Origin: Legionellales bacterium
GTDB lineage: Bacteria; Pseudomonadota; Gammaproteobacteria; Berkiellales; Berkiellaceae
Assembly: GCA_023266435.1 (NCBI GenBank)
Contig: JAHFQF010000009.1
Span: forward strand, 1-22,547
Reading direction: 5' to 3'
Length of the DNA stretch: 22,547 nucleotides
Shown here piece after piece: positions 13,840 to 21,751 of this stretch. Position numbers and translations under genes: made by a program. How positions within the stretch are numbered: the first letter of the stretch is position 1; the number at the start of each line of letters is the position of its first letter. The notes under the pieces were generated by a model. It saw only the letters and a program-made list of their open reading frames with translations. It did no database searches and was not told the origin of the DNA.

Positions 13840-14952
13840 ATGAAACGATTGTTTTTATTTACCTTACTTTCTCTTTTTAGTACGACTTTATTGGCCGAAG
13901 ACATCAAAATTGGTCTTGCTGGACCGATTTCTGGTGACAATGCTGCGTTCGGAGAGCAATTATGGCAGGGCGCCTCTCTTGCTGCAGAAGCGATCAATAA
14001 AGACGGTGGCATTAAAGGAAAACTCGTCAAATTAATTCAGGCAGATGATGCCTGTGAACCCAAGCAAGCTGTCTCAGTTGCAAACCGTTTAGTCGATTTG
14101 GATCAAGTAGACGCCGTCATCGGTCATTTTTGTTCCTCATCTACCATCCCTGCCTCTAACGTGTATGCAGAAGCAGATATTTTAATGATTACCCCCGCTT
14201 CTACCAATCCTGCTGTAACTGATCGTGGATTATCAACTGTACTCAGAATGTGTGGCCGTGATGATCAGCAAGGTATCGCTGCAGCCAATTTCTTAGCAAA
14301 AAAATTAGCAGTCAAAAAAATCGCCATCGTCCATGATAAAGACACCTATGGCAAAGGACTGGCTGACGCTACCGTAACTCAATTAGGGACCCTGGGTATC
14401 CGTCCGATTGTCTACGAAGGACTGACTCGCGGGGAAAAAGATTTTAATGCCTTAATCACCAAGATCAAAGACAAAAATGCAGACGCGCTGTATTTTGGTG
14501 GACTCCATACGGAAGCAGGTCCCTTATTGCGCCAGTTACGTGAACAAGGGCTGGACATTCCTTTTATGTCAGGGGATGGCATCATGTCTGAAGATTTCGT
14601 GACTGCAGCAGGTGGCCCCAATGTTGTCAGTGGGGTCTACATGACCTTTGGCAAGGATCCTCGTTCAATTGAGTCCAGCGCCTCCATCGTGGAAGCCTTC
14701 CGTGCAGCTGGCTATGAACCAGAAGGATATACACTCTACGCCTATGCTTCTCTTCAAGCCATTGCAGCAGCAATGAATGCCAGCGATACTTTCGAAGGTT
14801 CCGCCTATGCCCATTGGCTAAAGTCACACTCTGTAGACACTGTTTTAGGATCTAAAGCCTGGGACACTCGCGGTGATCTGACTGTTTCAGATTATGTGAT
14901 TTATCAATGGCAGGGAGATGGACAGTATAAAGAGTTAGAGGCTGCTACTTAA
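13840..14952 (+). CDS. livK: Periplasmic branched-chain amino acid binding protein
   Basis: This protein captures leucine, isoleucine or valine (possibly other amino acids) in the periplasm and delivers them to LivHM. The start is the ATG at 13840, 5 bases after AAGGAG; a GTG six bases earlier is a less likely start. The first 19 residues (MKRLFLFTLLSLFSTTLLA) form a type I signal peptide with cleavage before EDIKIG. There is no lipobox cysteine. The mature part has the type I periplasmic binding fold: IKIGLAGPISGDNAAFG, then GGIKGKLVKLI, VIGHFCSSSTIPAS with the usual ligand-contacting serines, and AIVHDKDTYGKGL. Total length, 370 residues, is normal. First gene of the liv operon. Substrate specificity within hydrophobic amino acids cannot be read from sequence. 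Confidence 0.92.
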   Translation: MKRLFLFTLLSLFSTTLLAEDIKIGLAGPISGDNAAFGEQLWQGASLAAEAINKDGGIKGKLVKLIQADDACEPKQAVSVANRLVDLDQVDAVIGHFCSSSTIPASNVYAEADILMITPASTNPAVTDRGLSTVLRMCGRDDQQGIAAANFLAKKLAVKKIAIVHDKDTYGKGLADATVTQLGTLGIRPIVYEGLTRGEKDFNALITKIKDKNADALYFGGLHTEAGPLLRQLREQGLDIPFMSGDGIMSEDFVTAAGGPNVVSGVYMTFGKDPRSIESSASIVEAFRAAGYEPEGYTLYAYASLQAIAAAMNASDTFEGSAYAHWLKSHSVDTVLGSKAWDTRGDLTVSDYVIYQWQGDGQYKELEAAT

Positions 14953-15002
14953 AGCATCTCTCGCTCCATACTGATTGGGCGATGACTGAAAGGAAATAGT
15001 GC

Positions 15003-15926
15003 GTGATTGAATGGGATATCATTGGGCAGCAATTAATCAATGGCCTCACCTTAGGTTCTATCTACGGACTCATCGCCATTGGTTATACCATGGTGTACGG
15101 CATCCTGGGGATGATCAATTTTGCGCATGGCGACATCTACATGATTGGAGCCTATTTGACTGCTATCGCCTTAGCAGCATTAGGCTTGCCTTTTACTGAT
15201 TTGCATCCCATCACATCCACCTTGATTGCCTTTACCATGGTGCTCCCTTTGACAGGACTCTATGGCTTTGTAGTAGAACGCATTGCCTACAGCTCCCTCA
15301 GAAACTCTACACGCCTCGCTCCGCTGATCTCAGCGATCGGTGTGTCCATTTTTTTACAAAACTACGTACGTTTGAGTCAAAGTGCTCGTAATCAAGGTGT
15401 ACCGATTCTTTTTGAAGATGAATGGAAAATTGGTTCGGCATTACATTTCGTGCAGATCACACCCATACAGCTGGCAATCCTACTCATTACTTTGGGAAGC
15501 ATGTTTGCTTTAACATTACTCATCCAAAAAACAACTTTAGGCCGAGCCATGCGAGCAACACAACAAGATCGGCAGATGGCTTCTATCCTGGGGGTCAATA
15601 CCGAAGCGGTGATTCCGCTGGTGTTTGTGATCGGTGGAATTTTAGCAGCCATCGCCAGTGTGTTGGTCACTTTAAACTATGGTTCTTTTAATTTTTTTAT
15701 TGGATTTATTATCGGTGTAAAAGCATTTACTGCGGCAGTCTTAGGCGGGATTGGATCGATCCCAGGCGCCATGTTAGGGGGACTACTCTTAGGACTTGCT
15801 GAATCTTTGTTTGCAGGATTTGTGAGTGTTGAATACAAAGATGTCTTTGCTTTCTCTGTCTTGATTTTGATTTTAATGATTAAACCTTCAGGATTATTAG
15901 GCAGACCTCAAGTGGAGAAAGTATAA
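15003..15926 (+). CDS. livH: Branched-chain amino acid ABC permease LivH
   Basis: One of two inner-membrane permeases of the importer. The 307-residue protein has about eight hydrophobic segments and the conserved start QQLINGLTLGSIYGLIAIGYTMVYGILGMINFAHGD, here recognisable as LTLGSIYGLIAIGYTMVYG and INFAHGDIYMIGAY. ILGGIGSIPGAMLGGLLLG near the C terminus is the EAA-like loop contacting the ATPases. The start is GTG at 15003 with GAAAGGAAA upstream. The stop abuts the livM ATG directly. A urea permease (UrtB) is related, but the companion genes favour liv. Confidence 0.92.
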   Translation: MIEWDIIGQQLINGLTLGSIYGLIAIGYTMVYGILGMINFAHGDIYMIGAYLTAIALAALGLPFTDLHPITSTLIAFTMVLPLTGLYGFVVERIAYSSLRNSTRLAPLISAIGVSIFLQNYVRLSQSARNQGVPILFEDEWKIGSALHFVQITPIQLAILLITLGSMFALTLLIQKTTLGRAMRATQQDRQMASILGVNTEAVIPLVFVIGGILAAIASVLVTLNYGSFNFFIGFIIGVKAFTAAVLGGIGSIPGAMLGGLLLGLAESLFAGFVSVEYKDVFAFSVLILILMIKPSGLLGRPQVEKV

Positions 15927-17189
15927 ATGCCTGAAATCTTTAAACATGCTCTGAAAAAATCTCTACTACACGGCGTTCTTGCCTTTCTGCTCCTGGGACC
16001 AATGACTGGTCTTGTATTAGATGGTTTCCAAATTGAGATTCATTGGCAAAGACCTTGCTACCTAAGTCTAAGTGTTACATTGCTGAGTTTTATCTTGCAT
16101 GTTTTGATCAAGCACCCTCGGTTGAGCACGTATTGGAAAAAAGTCACACGACGTGATCACAGTATCCAAGTGATTTTCCCTAAAAAAAATACTACCAAAT
16201 GGCAAGTACTACAAGGATTCGCTGCAATCCTGGCCCCTTTTATTATGTACAAAAGCATTGGTAATTATGGCCTGTCTATTCTCATTATGGCACTGATTTA
16301 TGTCTTATTAGGACTAGGGCTGAATATTGTAGTCGGTATGGCAGGTTTGTTAGATTTAGGGTTTGTTGCTTTTTATGCGGTAGGCGCTTACACCTTTGCG
16401 TTAGGTAGCGAATATTTTAATTTAGGCTTTTGGTTTGCCCTACCTTTGGGTGCCATACTCGCCGCTGCTTTTGGTTTTTTTCTCGCTTTTCCTGTACTTA
16501 AAATGCATGGGGATTACCTCGCCATTGTGACACTAGGCTTTGGAGAAATTATTCGGCTCATACTCAATAACTGGGCCACCCTCACGCATGGGCCCAATGG
16601 TCTTGCAGTCAATAAGCCAACTTTTTTTGGATTAGAGTTTGCTAAAAAATCCCTCGATCAAACACCCACCTTTCATGAATTTTTTCATCTGAGCTACTCT
16701 AGTAGTCATGCCTATATTTTCATGTACTTTGTGTGTCTGCTCTTTGTGTTTCTGACTATCCTGCTATTAGAGCGTCTTAAGAAAATGCCTCTAGGCCGCG
16801 CTTGGGAGGCATTGCGTGAAGACGAAATTGCCTGCCGTTCACTAGGCATTAATCCCGTCACAACCAAATTGTCTGCATTCAGTATGGGGGCTTTTATTGG
16901 TGGATTAGGTGGTGTGCTCTTTGCAGGACATCAACATTTTGTTAACCCAAGTTCTTTTACCTTTATCGAATCGGCTATTATCTTAGCCATCGTTGTCTTA
17001 GGTGGTATGGGCTCTACTCGAGGTATTGTCATTGCTGCATTGGCTTTTACACTCTTACCTGAGCTGCTGAGAGAATTCTCTGATTATCGTATGTTTACTT
17101 TTGGCATACTCATGGTGCTCATGATGCTTTGGCGCCCTAATGGGTTAGTGCGTGTTACCCGCTTAGCACGAGTAAGGCCTGCACAATGA
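15927..17189 (+). CDS. livM: Branched-chain amino acid ABC permease LivM
   Basis: Second permease subunit. At 420 residues it has the long form of LivM, with an N-terminal extension of about 100 residues containing two or three hydrophobic segments before the core. Core motifs are LGLGLNIVVGMAGLLDLGFVAF (broken here as LGLNIVVGMAGLLDLG), HGDYLAIVTLGFGEIIRL and VVLGGMGSTRG. The loop LGRAWEALREDEIACRSLGIN is the ATPase-contacting helix region. ATG follows the livH stop without a gap, and TGGAGAAAG serves as its ribosome binding site. The last codons overlap livG by 4 bp (ATGA). Confidence 0.92.
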   Translation: MPEIFKHALKKSLLHGVLAFLLLGPMTGLVLDGFQIEIHWQRPCYLSLSVTLLSFILHVLIKHPRLSTYWKKVTRRDHSIQVIFPKKNTTKWQVLQGFAAILAPFIMYKSIGNYGLSILIMALIYVLLGLGLNIVVGMAGLLDLGFVAFYAVGAYTFALGSEYFNLGFWFALPLGAILAAAFGFFLAFPVLKMHGDYLAIVTLGFGEIIRLILNNWATLTHGPNGLAVNKPTFFGLEFAKKSLDQTPTFHEFFHLSYSSSHAYIFMYFVCLLFVFLTILLLERLKKMPLGRAWEALREDEIACRSLGINPVTTKLSAFSMGAFIGGLGGVLFAGHQHFVNPSSFTFIESAIILAIVVLGGMGSTRGIVIAALAFTLLPELLREFSDYRMFTFGILMVLMMLWRPNGLVRVTRLARVRPAQ

Positions 17190-17971
17190 ATACAAATACC
17201 CTGCTTTCAGTGCATAATCTTTCTATGCAATTTGGTGGTTTACAAGCACTAAAAAATATTCAATTCAATATCCTGAGAGATAAAGTCACTGGTTTAATTG
17301 GTCCTAACGGCGCTGGAAAAACAACGTTATTTAATTGTCTAACAGGATTTTATCATCCTACTCAAGGCACAGTATCCTTACATGATCCTAATGGCCAAGC
17401 AGTGCGTCCATTGCCTAAGAAATCACATCGAGTTGCTCGGCTAGGGGTTGCACGCACGTTTCAAAATATCCGTCTATTCAAAGAAATGACCGTCATAGAA
17501 AATTTATTAATTGCTCAACATCGCGCAGTCAATAATAATCTTTTTTCTGGATTTATAGGCTCGCTTTCCTTTGTAAAAAAAGAAATTCACGCGCTTGAAA
17601 GCGCCTATGCTTGGTTGGATTTTTTTAATTTAACAACACAAGCTAATCAATTAGCAGGTACACTGTCCTATGGCCAACAACGTCATGTAGAAATTGCGCG
17701 AGCCTTGTGCACTAAGCCTCAGTTACTTTGCCTTGATGAGCCCGCCGCAGGCATGAATCCTCAAGAAACCTTGGAATTAAGACAATTGATACAACAGCTC
17801 ATCAAAGAGCATCACCTGACTGTTTTATTGATTGAGCATGATATGTCTCTGATCATGAAGATCTGCGATCACATCGTTGTGCTCGATCATGGTCACTTGA
17901 TTGCTGAAGGAACTCCCACACAAATCAAACAAAATCCTGCCGTGATTGCCGCCTATTTGGGGAGCGCTTAA
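17186..17971 (+). CDS. livG: Branched-chain amino acid ABC ATPase LivG
   Basis: One of two cytoplasmic ATPases of the importer. The 261-residue protein has Walker A GPNGAGKTT (39-47), the LivG-type insertion that includes TFQNIRLFKEMTVIENLLIA, signature LSYGQQRHVEIARAL, Walker B LLCLDEPAAGMN and switch histidine in LLIEHDM. The Y in LSYGQQ and the AAGMNP segment are typical of LivG, as opposed to LivF. Starts inside livM (ATGA). Confidence 0.93.
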   Translation: MNTNTLLSVHNLSMQFGGLQALKNIQFNILRDKVTGLIGPNGAGKTTLFNCLTGFYHPTQGTVSLHDPNGQAVRPLPKKSHRVARLGVARTFQNIRLFKEMTVIENLLIAQHRAVNNNLFSGFIGSLSFVKKEIHALESAYAWLDFFNLTTQANQLAGTLSYGQQRHVEIARALCTKPQLLCLDEPAAGMNPQETLELRQLIQQLIKEHHLTVLLIEHDMSLIMKICDHIVVLDHGHLIAEGTPTQIKQNPAVIAAYLGSA

Positions 17972-17972
17972 C

Positions 17973-18701
17973 ATGACTGGAGCAAAAGAAGTACTATTGC
18001 AATTTGAGTCTGTATACAGCAGTCATGGCGCTATTAAAGTGCTGCATGGAGTGAGCTTAAACGTCCATCAAGGAGAAATCGTTACATTAATTGGAGCAAA
18101 CGGTGCTGGAAAATCCACGCTCCTGATGACTCTTTTTGGCCAACCAGCGCTCACGCAAGGTCGCATTATCTATCAGCATCAACCACTCGCAAAACTCGCA
18201 ACACATCAAATAGCTAAATTAGGCATTACACTCTGTCCTGAGGGACGCCGATTATTTCCTCAAATGACTGTTTTTGAAAACTTAATGATGGGCACCCTGT
18301 CTCATCAAAATAAACACATCACCTCGAAACAATTAGAGTTCGTTTATCATCTCTTCCCTCTGCTAAAAGACAGAGCATTACAAAGAGCTGGTACACTATC
18401 TGGTGGCGAACAGCAAATGGTCGCAATCGGCCGAGGACTGCTGGCAAAACCCACCTTGTTGTTACTCGATGAACCCAGTCTAGGTTTAGCGCCGCGTATT
18501 GTGCAACAAATCTTTAAAGCATTAAAAGAAATTGCTGCTCAAGGCACCACATTATTTCTAGTTGAACAAAATGCGCACCAGGCTTTACAATTGGCTGATC
18601 GCGGTTATGTATTAGCAAATGGCAACATTACCTTAACAGGCTCCAGTCAGGAATTATTAAACAATCCTGATGTGAAAAATGCTTATTTGGGAAGCGAGTG
18701 A
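17973..18701 (+). CDS. livF: Branched-chain amino acid ABC ATPase LivF
   Basis: Second cytoplasmic ATPase. The ATG at 17973 lies one base beyond the livG stop with GGGAG upstream inside livG; the frame also runs back to 17946, but that start is not supported. The 242-residue protein has Walker A GANGAGKST (41-49), CPEGRRLFPQMTVFENL, signature LSGGEQQMVAIGRGL, Walker B LLLLDEPSLGLAP and FLVEQNA for the switch region. The PEGRR and SLGLAP segments are LivF hallmarks. Completes a full K-H-M-G-F set. Confidence 0.93.
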   Translation: MTGAKEVLLQFESVYSSHGAIKVLHGVSLNVHQGEIVTLIGANGAGKSTLLMTLFGQPALTQGRIIYQHQPLAKLATHQIAKLGITLCPEGRRLFPQMTVFENLMMGTLSHQNKHITSKQLEFVYHLFPLLKDRALQRAGTLSGGEQQMVAIGRGLLAKPTLLLLDEPSLGLAPRIVQQIFKALKEIAAQGTTLFLVEQNAHQALQLADRGYVLANGNITLTGSSQELLNNPDVKNAYLGSE

Positions 18702-18708
18702 GCTTATA

Positions 18709-18736
18709 GGCTAGTCTAATATAGCCACAATTTTTT
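18709..18736 (+). terminator. Weak candidate terminator after livF
   Basis: GGCTA (18709-18713) and TAGCC (18722-18726) form a 5-bp stem with an 8-base loop, followed four bases later by six T's (18731-18736). The stem is short, so read-through into the DoxX gene is likely. Confidence 0.33.
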
Positions 18737-18750
18737 AATAGGAGAATTAT

Positions 18751-19200
18751 ATGCAAGGATTACACATGATGGGAAAACTGTTTGCATTTAGTACAAAATG
18801 CGGCAATTTTTTGCAATCTCTCGCTTTGCTAGGCTTAAGAGCAGCCATTGTAAAAGTCTTTTTTCTTTCTGGCCTCACAAAAATTCAAAGTTGGGATAAT
18901 ACGCTGTTACTGTTTCAACATGAGTATCAAGTACCCGGTTTGCCCTATGAAGTGGCAGCCATCTTAGGTACTGCGACTGAAATCACTATACCTATTTTCA
19001 TTGCATTAGGATTGGGTGCACGATTTCCTGCGTTGATTTTATTCATTTTTAATGCAGTTGCCACGTATTCCTATGCACATGCATTAACCCCTGCAGGCTT
19101 AGAAAATCATATCGTCTGGGGCATTACTTTACTTGCTCTATTGGCATTTGGCCCCGGTAAGATTTCTTTGGATTACCTGCTGGTGAGAAGCGACACTTAG
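18751..19200 (+). CDS. DoxX-family membrane protein
   Basis: This small four-helix inner-membrane protein of 149 residues carries the DoxX pattern: LGLRAAIVKVFFLSGLTKIQSWD in the first helix and following loop, then LPYEVAAILGTATEITIPIFIALGLGARFPAL and a final pair of helices. The family is linked to redox or thiosulfate/thiol metabolism in several bacteria, but the biochemical role here is not visible. GGAG lies 6 bases before the ATG. It is on the same strand 49 bp after livF with only a weak terminator between, so it may be partly co-transcribed. Its stop is 9 bp from the end of the convergent gene. Confidence 0.85.
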   Translation: MQGLHMMGKLFAFSTKCGNFLQSLALLGLRAAIVKVFFLSGLTKIQSWDNTLLLFQHEYQVPGLPYEVAAILGTATEITIPIFIALGLGARFPALILFIFNAVATYSYAHALTPAGLENHIVWGITLLALLAFGPGKISLDYLLVRSDT

Positions 19201-19209
19201 ATTAATAAT

Positions 19210-19650
19210 TCATCCTTCTAAGCATAGCTTACTAAGATGTGTAGACACAATTTTTTGAACTGTATTTTTATTGAAATTTGGGCAAAAACGAGGATACGTA
19301 CGATCTAAACCATAAGACCATTTCTCTAATAGCTGCTCATCATAGTTCAACATGTCATCGATTAAAAACCGATTGGCATATTCCTGATCAGCATGAATAC
19401 CAATGCCACCATCGTACAATTCGCCAGAAGGCAGTCTCACTAGGACATGGTCGCATTCATCTCTTGTAGGCGTCATAATAAAACAAATATGCACTTTTTG
19501 ATCAAAAAGTGCATTCCATGTCTCAAAGAAAATCTTGGCAAAAACGCCGCAAGGTCCATAGTTTATGCGCGGAATCCCCTCATGAAACCCATACTCGGCA
19601 TTAATGCCTGCTTGTATGTTTTCCAGTGCCGAGCGTACATTTTGATGCAT
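19210..19650 (-). CDS. Small protein with possible C/H/D cysteine-hydrolase fold
   Basis: I do not recognise a named family. The 146-residue protein shows NYGPCGVFAKIFFETW with C34 at a helix start, CDHVLVRLPSGELYDGG with H68 opening a strand, and D80 twelve residues later. This order and spacing (C, then H, then D on adjacent strands) is that of the papain/transglutaminase/NlpC superfamily. There is no signal peptide, so it should act in the cytoplasm. It begins 9 bp after the E2 stop, with AGGGA about 8 bases before the ATG, and so is probably the last gene of the dehydrogenase operon. The C-terminal third has several aromatic residues and no clear motif. A 26-bp perfect palindrome lies in its coding sequence. 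Confidence 0.65.
   Translation of the reverse strand: MHQNVRSALENIQAGINAEYGFHEGIPRINYGPCGVFAKIFFETWNALFDQKVHICFIMTPTRDECDHVLVRLPSGELYDGGIGIHADQEYANRFLIDDMLNYDEQLLEKWSYGLDRTYPRFCPNFNKNTVQKIVSTHLSKLCLEG
19489..19514. repeat. 26-bp perfect palindrome inside a coding region
   Basis: The half-site ATGCACTTTTTGA is followed directly by its reverse complement, with TGATCA at the centre. On the minus strand it encodes part of NALFDQKVHI. It could be a DNA-binding site, a hairpin in the operon's 3' region or a coincidence of codon choice. Confidence 0.8.
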
Positions 19651-19659
19651 GCAGTGTCC

Positions 19660-20769
19660 CTAACCAAGACTCTGCATCATTGCACCCAGAAACCGAGTTG
19701 CCTCTCCCCCCGTCACAGCTCGGTGATCAAAGGTTAAGGATAAAGGAGCAATACTACGCACTGAGGGTTTGTCGGCAATCACACGTACAGCAGAATGAAT
19801 ACGACCTACTGCAATGATGGCTACCTGCGGGGGTACCACGATAGGATTTGCGTATAGTCCTGCAAATTTACCAAAATTAGACAAAGTAATGGTTGCACCT
19901 TGTAATTGTTCTGGGGCTACCTGGCGCGTGCTCACACTTTGCTTAAATTGATCAATGGCTTGGCGCAGTTGATTTGCATTTTTTTCCTGAGCATCTTTGA
20001 TCACAGGCACAAATAAGCCATCTGGCGTGTCCATTGCAAGTCCTAAATGTACCTGTTTATGTAATTGCCTAGAGAGCCCTTCTCCCTCAAACCAAGCATT
20101 TAAACTCGGCTCTTGTTGGGCTGCAAACACAATGGCTTGAATTAAACGTGCTGTAATGTCATCCGTTTGGATCCAATTGGTGACATCTGCCTCATCAAAT
20201 ACAGTCACTGGCACAACGGCTTGATGAGATTTACTCATCGCAAGCGCCATCTGCCTCTTAACACCCCGTAAAGGCTCGGCGTAGCTTACTTTAGTTGATG
20301 CAGAGGAGGCACCAATCCAGGCTTGTACATCGTCGGCTGTAATCGATCCTTTAGGTCCTGTTGGCGTCACTTGGCTTAAATCTACACTCAGTCGTTTGGC
20401 CAAGGCCCTGACTGCAGGTGTGACTTTGACTGCTTCACTACGGTGTGTTGCGTTAGCAATTTCCGGAGAGGCATGTATGACTTGCTCACCCGCTTCTAAA
20501 TTCCCTGCAACAGTCCCCGTATCTTGACGCCCACTGGCATCTTTAAACTCTACTAATGGAGCACCAGTCTCAATGATATCGCCTGGTTGACCACATAACT
20601 TCAAAATCTGTCCTTGATAGGGTGAGGGTACTTCTACCACTGCTTTTGCTGTTTCCATTGATACCAATAATTGATCAACTTCAACAGAATCCCCTTCTTT
20701 GACATGCCATTCTACAATTTCTGCATCTGGCAGCCCTTCGCCTAAATCGGGTAATTTAAATGTTTTCAC
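19660..20769 (-). CDS. 2-oxoacid dehydrogenase E2 (dihydrolipoyl acyltransferase)
   Basis: Core acyltransferase of a pyruvate or branched-chain 2-oxoacid dehydrogenase complex. In 369 residues: one lipoyl domain with METAK and lipoylated K42; a flexible linker; a peripheral-subunit-binding domain (about 116-151, VTPAVRALAKRLSVDL and GPKGSITADDV); and the catalytic domain ending in DHRAVTGGEATRFL with H349. The usual DHRxxDG aspartate is replaced by threonine (T353). I have seen this variant in related two-subunit-E1 systems, so it is not necessarily inactivating. The start is GTG at 20769, overlapping the E1beta stop (GTGA), with GGAG 5 bases upstream. No E3 gene is in the window. Pyruvate versus branched-chain substrate cannot be settled from the sequence. 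Confidence 0.9.
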   Translation of the reverse strand: MKTFKLPDLGEGLPDAEIVEWHVKEGDSVEVDQLLVSMETAKAVVEVPSPYQGQILKLCGQPGDIIETGAPLVEFKDASGRQDTGTVAGNLEAGEQVIHASPEIANATHRSEAVKVTPAVRALAKRLSVDLSQVTPTGPKGSITADDVQAWIGASSASTKVSYAEPLRGVKRQMALAMSKSHQAVVPVTVFDEADVTNWIQTDDITARLIQAIVFAAQQEPSLNAWFEGEGLSRQLHKQVHLGLAMDTPDGLFVPVIKDAQEKNANQLRQAIDQFKQSVSTRQVAPEQLQGATITLSNFGKFAGLYANPIVVPPQVAIIAVGRIHSAVRVIADKPSVRSIAPLSLTFDHRAVTGGEATRFLGAMMQSLG

Positions 20770-21746
20770 GCGTACTCCATCACTTCTTCTATGGCAGAAA
20801 TAATTTTTTCCACTGAAGGAATATAATTATCTTCTAATCGATACAAAGGCATGACTGTATCATACCCACTCACGCGTTTGACAGGGGCTGTCAGACTCGT
20901 CAGGCTGTACTCTGCTAATTGCGCTGCAATCTCACTGGCCACTGAGCACGTGAGTGTGGACTCTTGAATAATCACACAACGACCTGTTTTTTCAACAGAT
21001 TCTAAAATAGTATTGATGTCTAAAGGCTTAATTGTAGCCAAATCGATGACTTCTGCAGAAACACCATTTTGCGCTAGCAGATCGGCTGCTTGCAGTGTTT
21101 CGTACATCATCGCGCCCCATGATACAAGCGTAATATCCGTACCAGTCCGGTGAATAAAGCAAGTTTCCAAAGGCAGCGCTTTCCCATCATTCGGCACAAT
21201 TTGTTTGACCTTACGATACACCCGTGTCGGTTCAAAAAAAATCACAGGATCGGGGTCGCGGATGGCTGCTAACAATAAACCATACGCTTGCTGCGGCAAA
21301 CTGGGTACCACAACCTTCAAGCCGGGCATGTGCGCAAACAGTGCTTCTAGACTTTCTGAGTGATGTTCAGGCGCATGAATGCCCCCGCCAGAGGGTGCAC
21401 GAATCACTAAAGGACAGCTTAAACGACCTCTGGTTCGGTTACGCAATCTTGAGGCATGCGAAAATAATTGATCCATGGCAGCATGAATAAATCCAGAGAA
21501 TTGAATTTCAGCCACTGCCTTAATGCCTTGAGAAGAAAGGCCTACAGACAGTCCTGCAATGAGATTTTCTGACAAAGGTGTATCGAAAACTCGGTTTTCA
21601 CCAAAGCGTTGCTGTAATCCAGCCGTGGCTCTGAAAACACCCCCATTCCCCCCCACATCCTCACCAAAAATCACAACGTCAGGATCGTGTTCTAACGAAT
21701 AAGCCAATGCTTGTGTCACTGCTTCAATTAAGGTAATCGCGGTCAT
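20766..21746 (-). CDS. 2-oxoacid dehydrogenase E1 beta subunit
   Basis: Forms the alpha2-beta2 thiamine-diphosphate decarboxylase with E1alpha. The ATG at 21746 lies 5 bases after the E1alpha stop and 9 bases after AAGGA; upstream in-frame sequence to 21767 lies inside E1alpha. The 326-residue protein has FGEDVG (28-33), DTPLSEN with the conserved glutamate E60, AVAEIQFSGFI, then the PSGGGIHAPEHHSES segment near the active site, and a C-terminal transketolase domain with VIDLATIKPLD. The family includes acetoin, pyruvate and branched-chain enzymes, and this protein has no feature that decides between them. Confidence 0.92.
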   Translation of the reverse strand: MTAITLIEAVTQALAYSLEHDPDVVIFGEDVGGNGGVFRATAGLQQRFGENRVFDTPLSENLIAGLSVGLSSQGIKAVAEIQFSGFIHAAMDQLFSHASRLRNRTRGRLSCPLVIRAPSGGGIHAPEHHSESLEALFAHMPGLKVVVPSLPQQAYGLLLAAIRDPDPVIFFEPTRVYRKVKQIVPNDGKALPLETCFIHRTGTDITLVSWGAMMYETLQAADLLAQNGVSAEVIDLATIKPLDINTILESVEKTGRCVIIQESTLTCSVASEIAAQLAEYSLTSLTAPVKRVSGYDTVMPLYRLEDNYIPSVEKIISAIEEVMEYA

Positions 21747-21751
21747 GCCTG

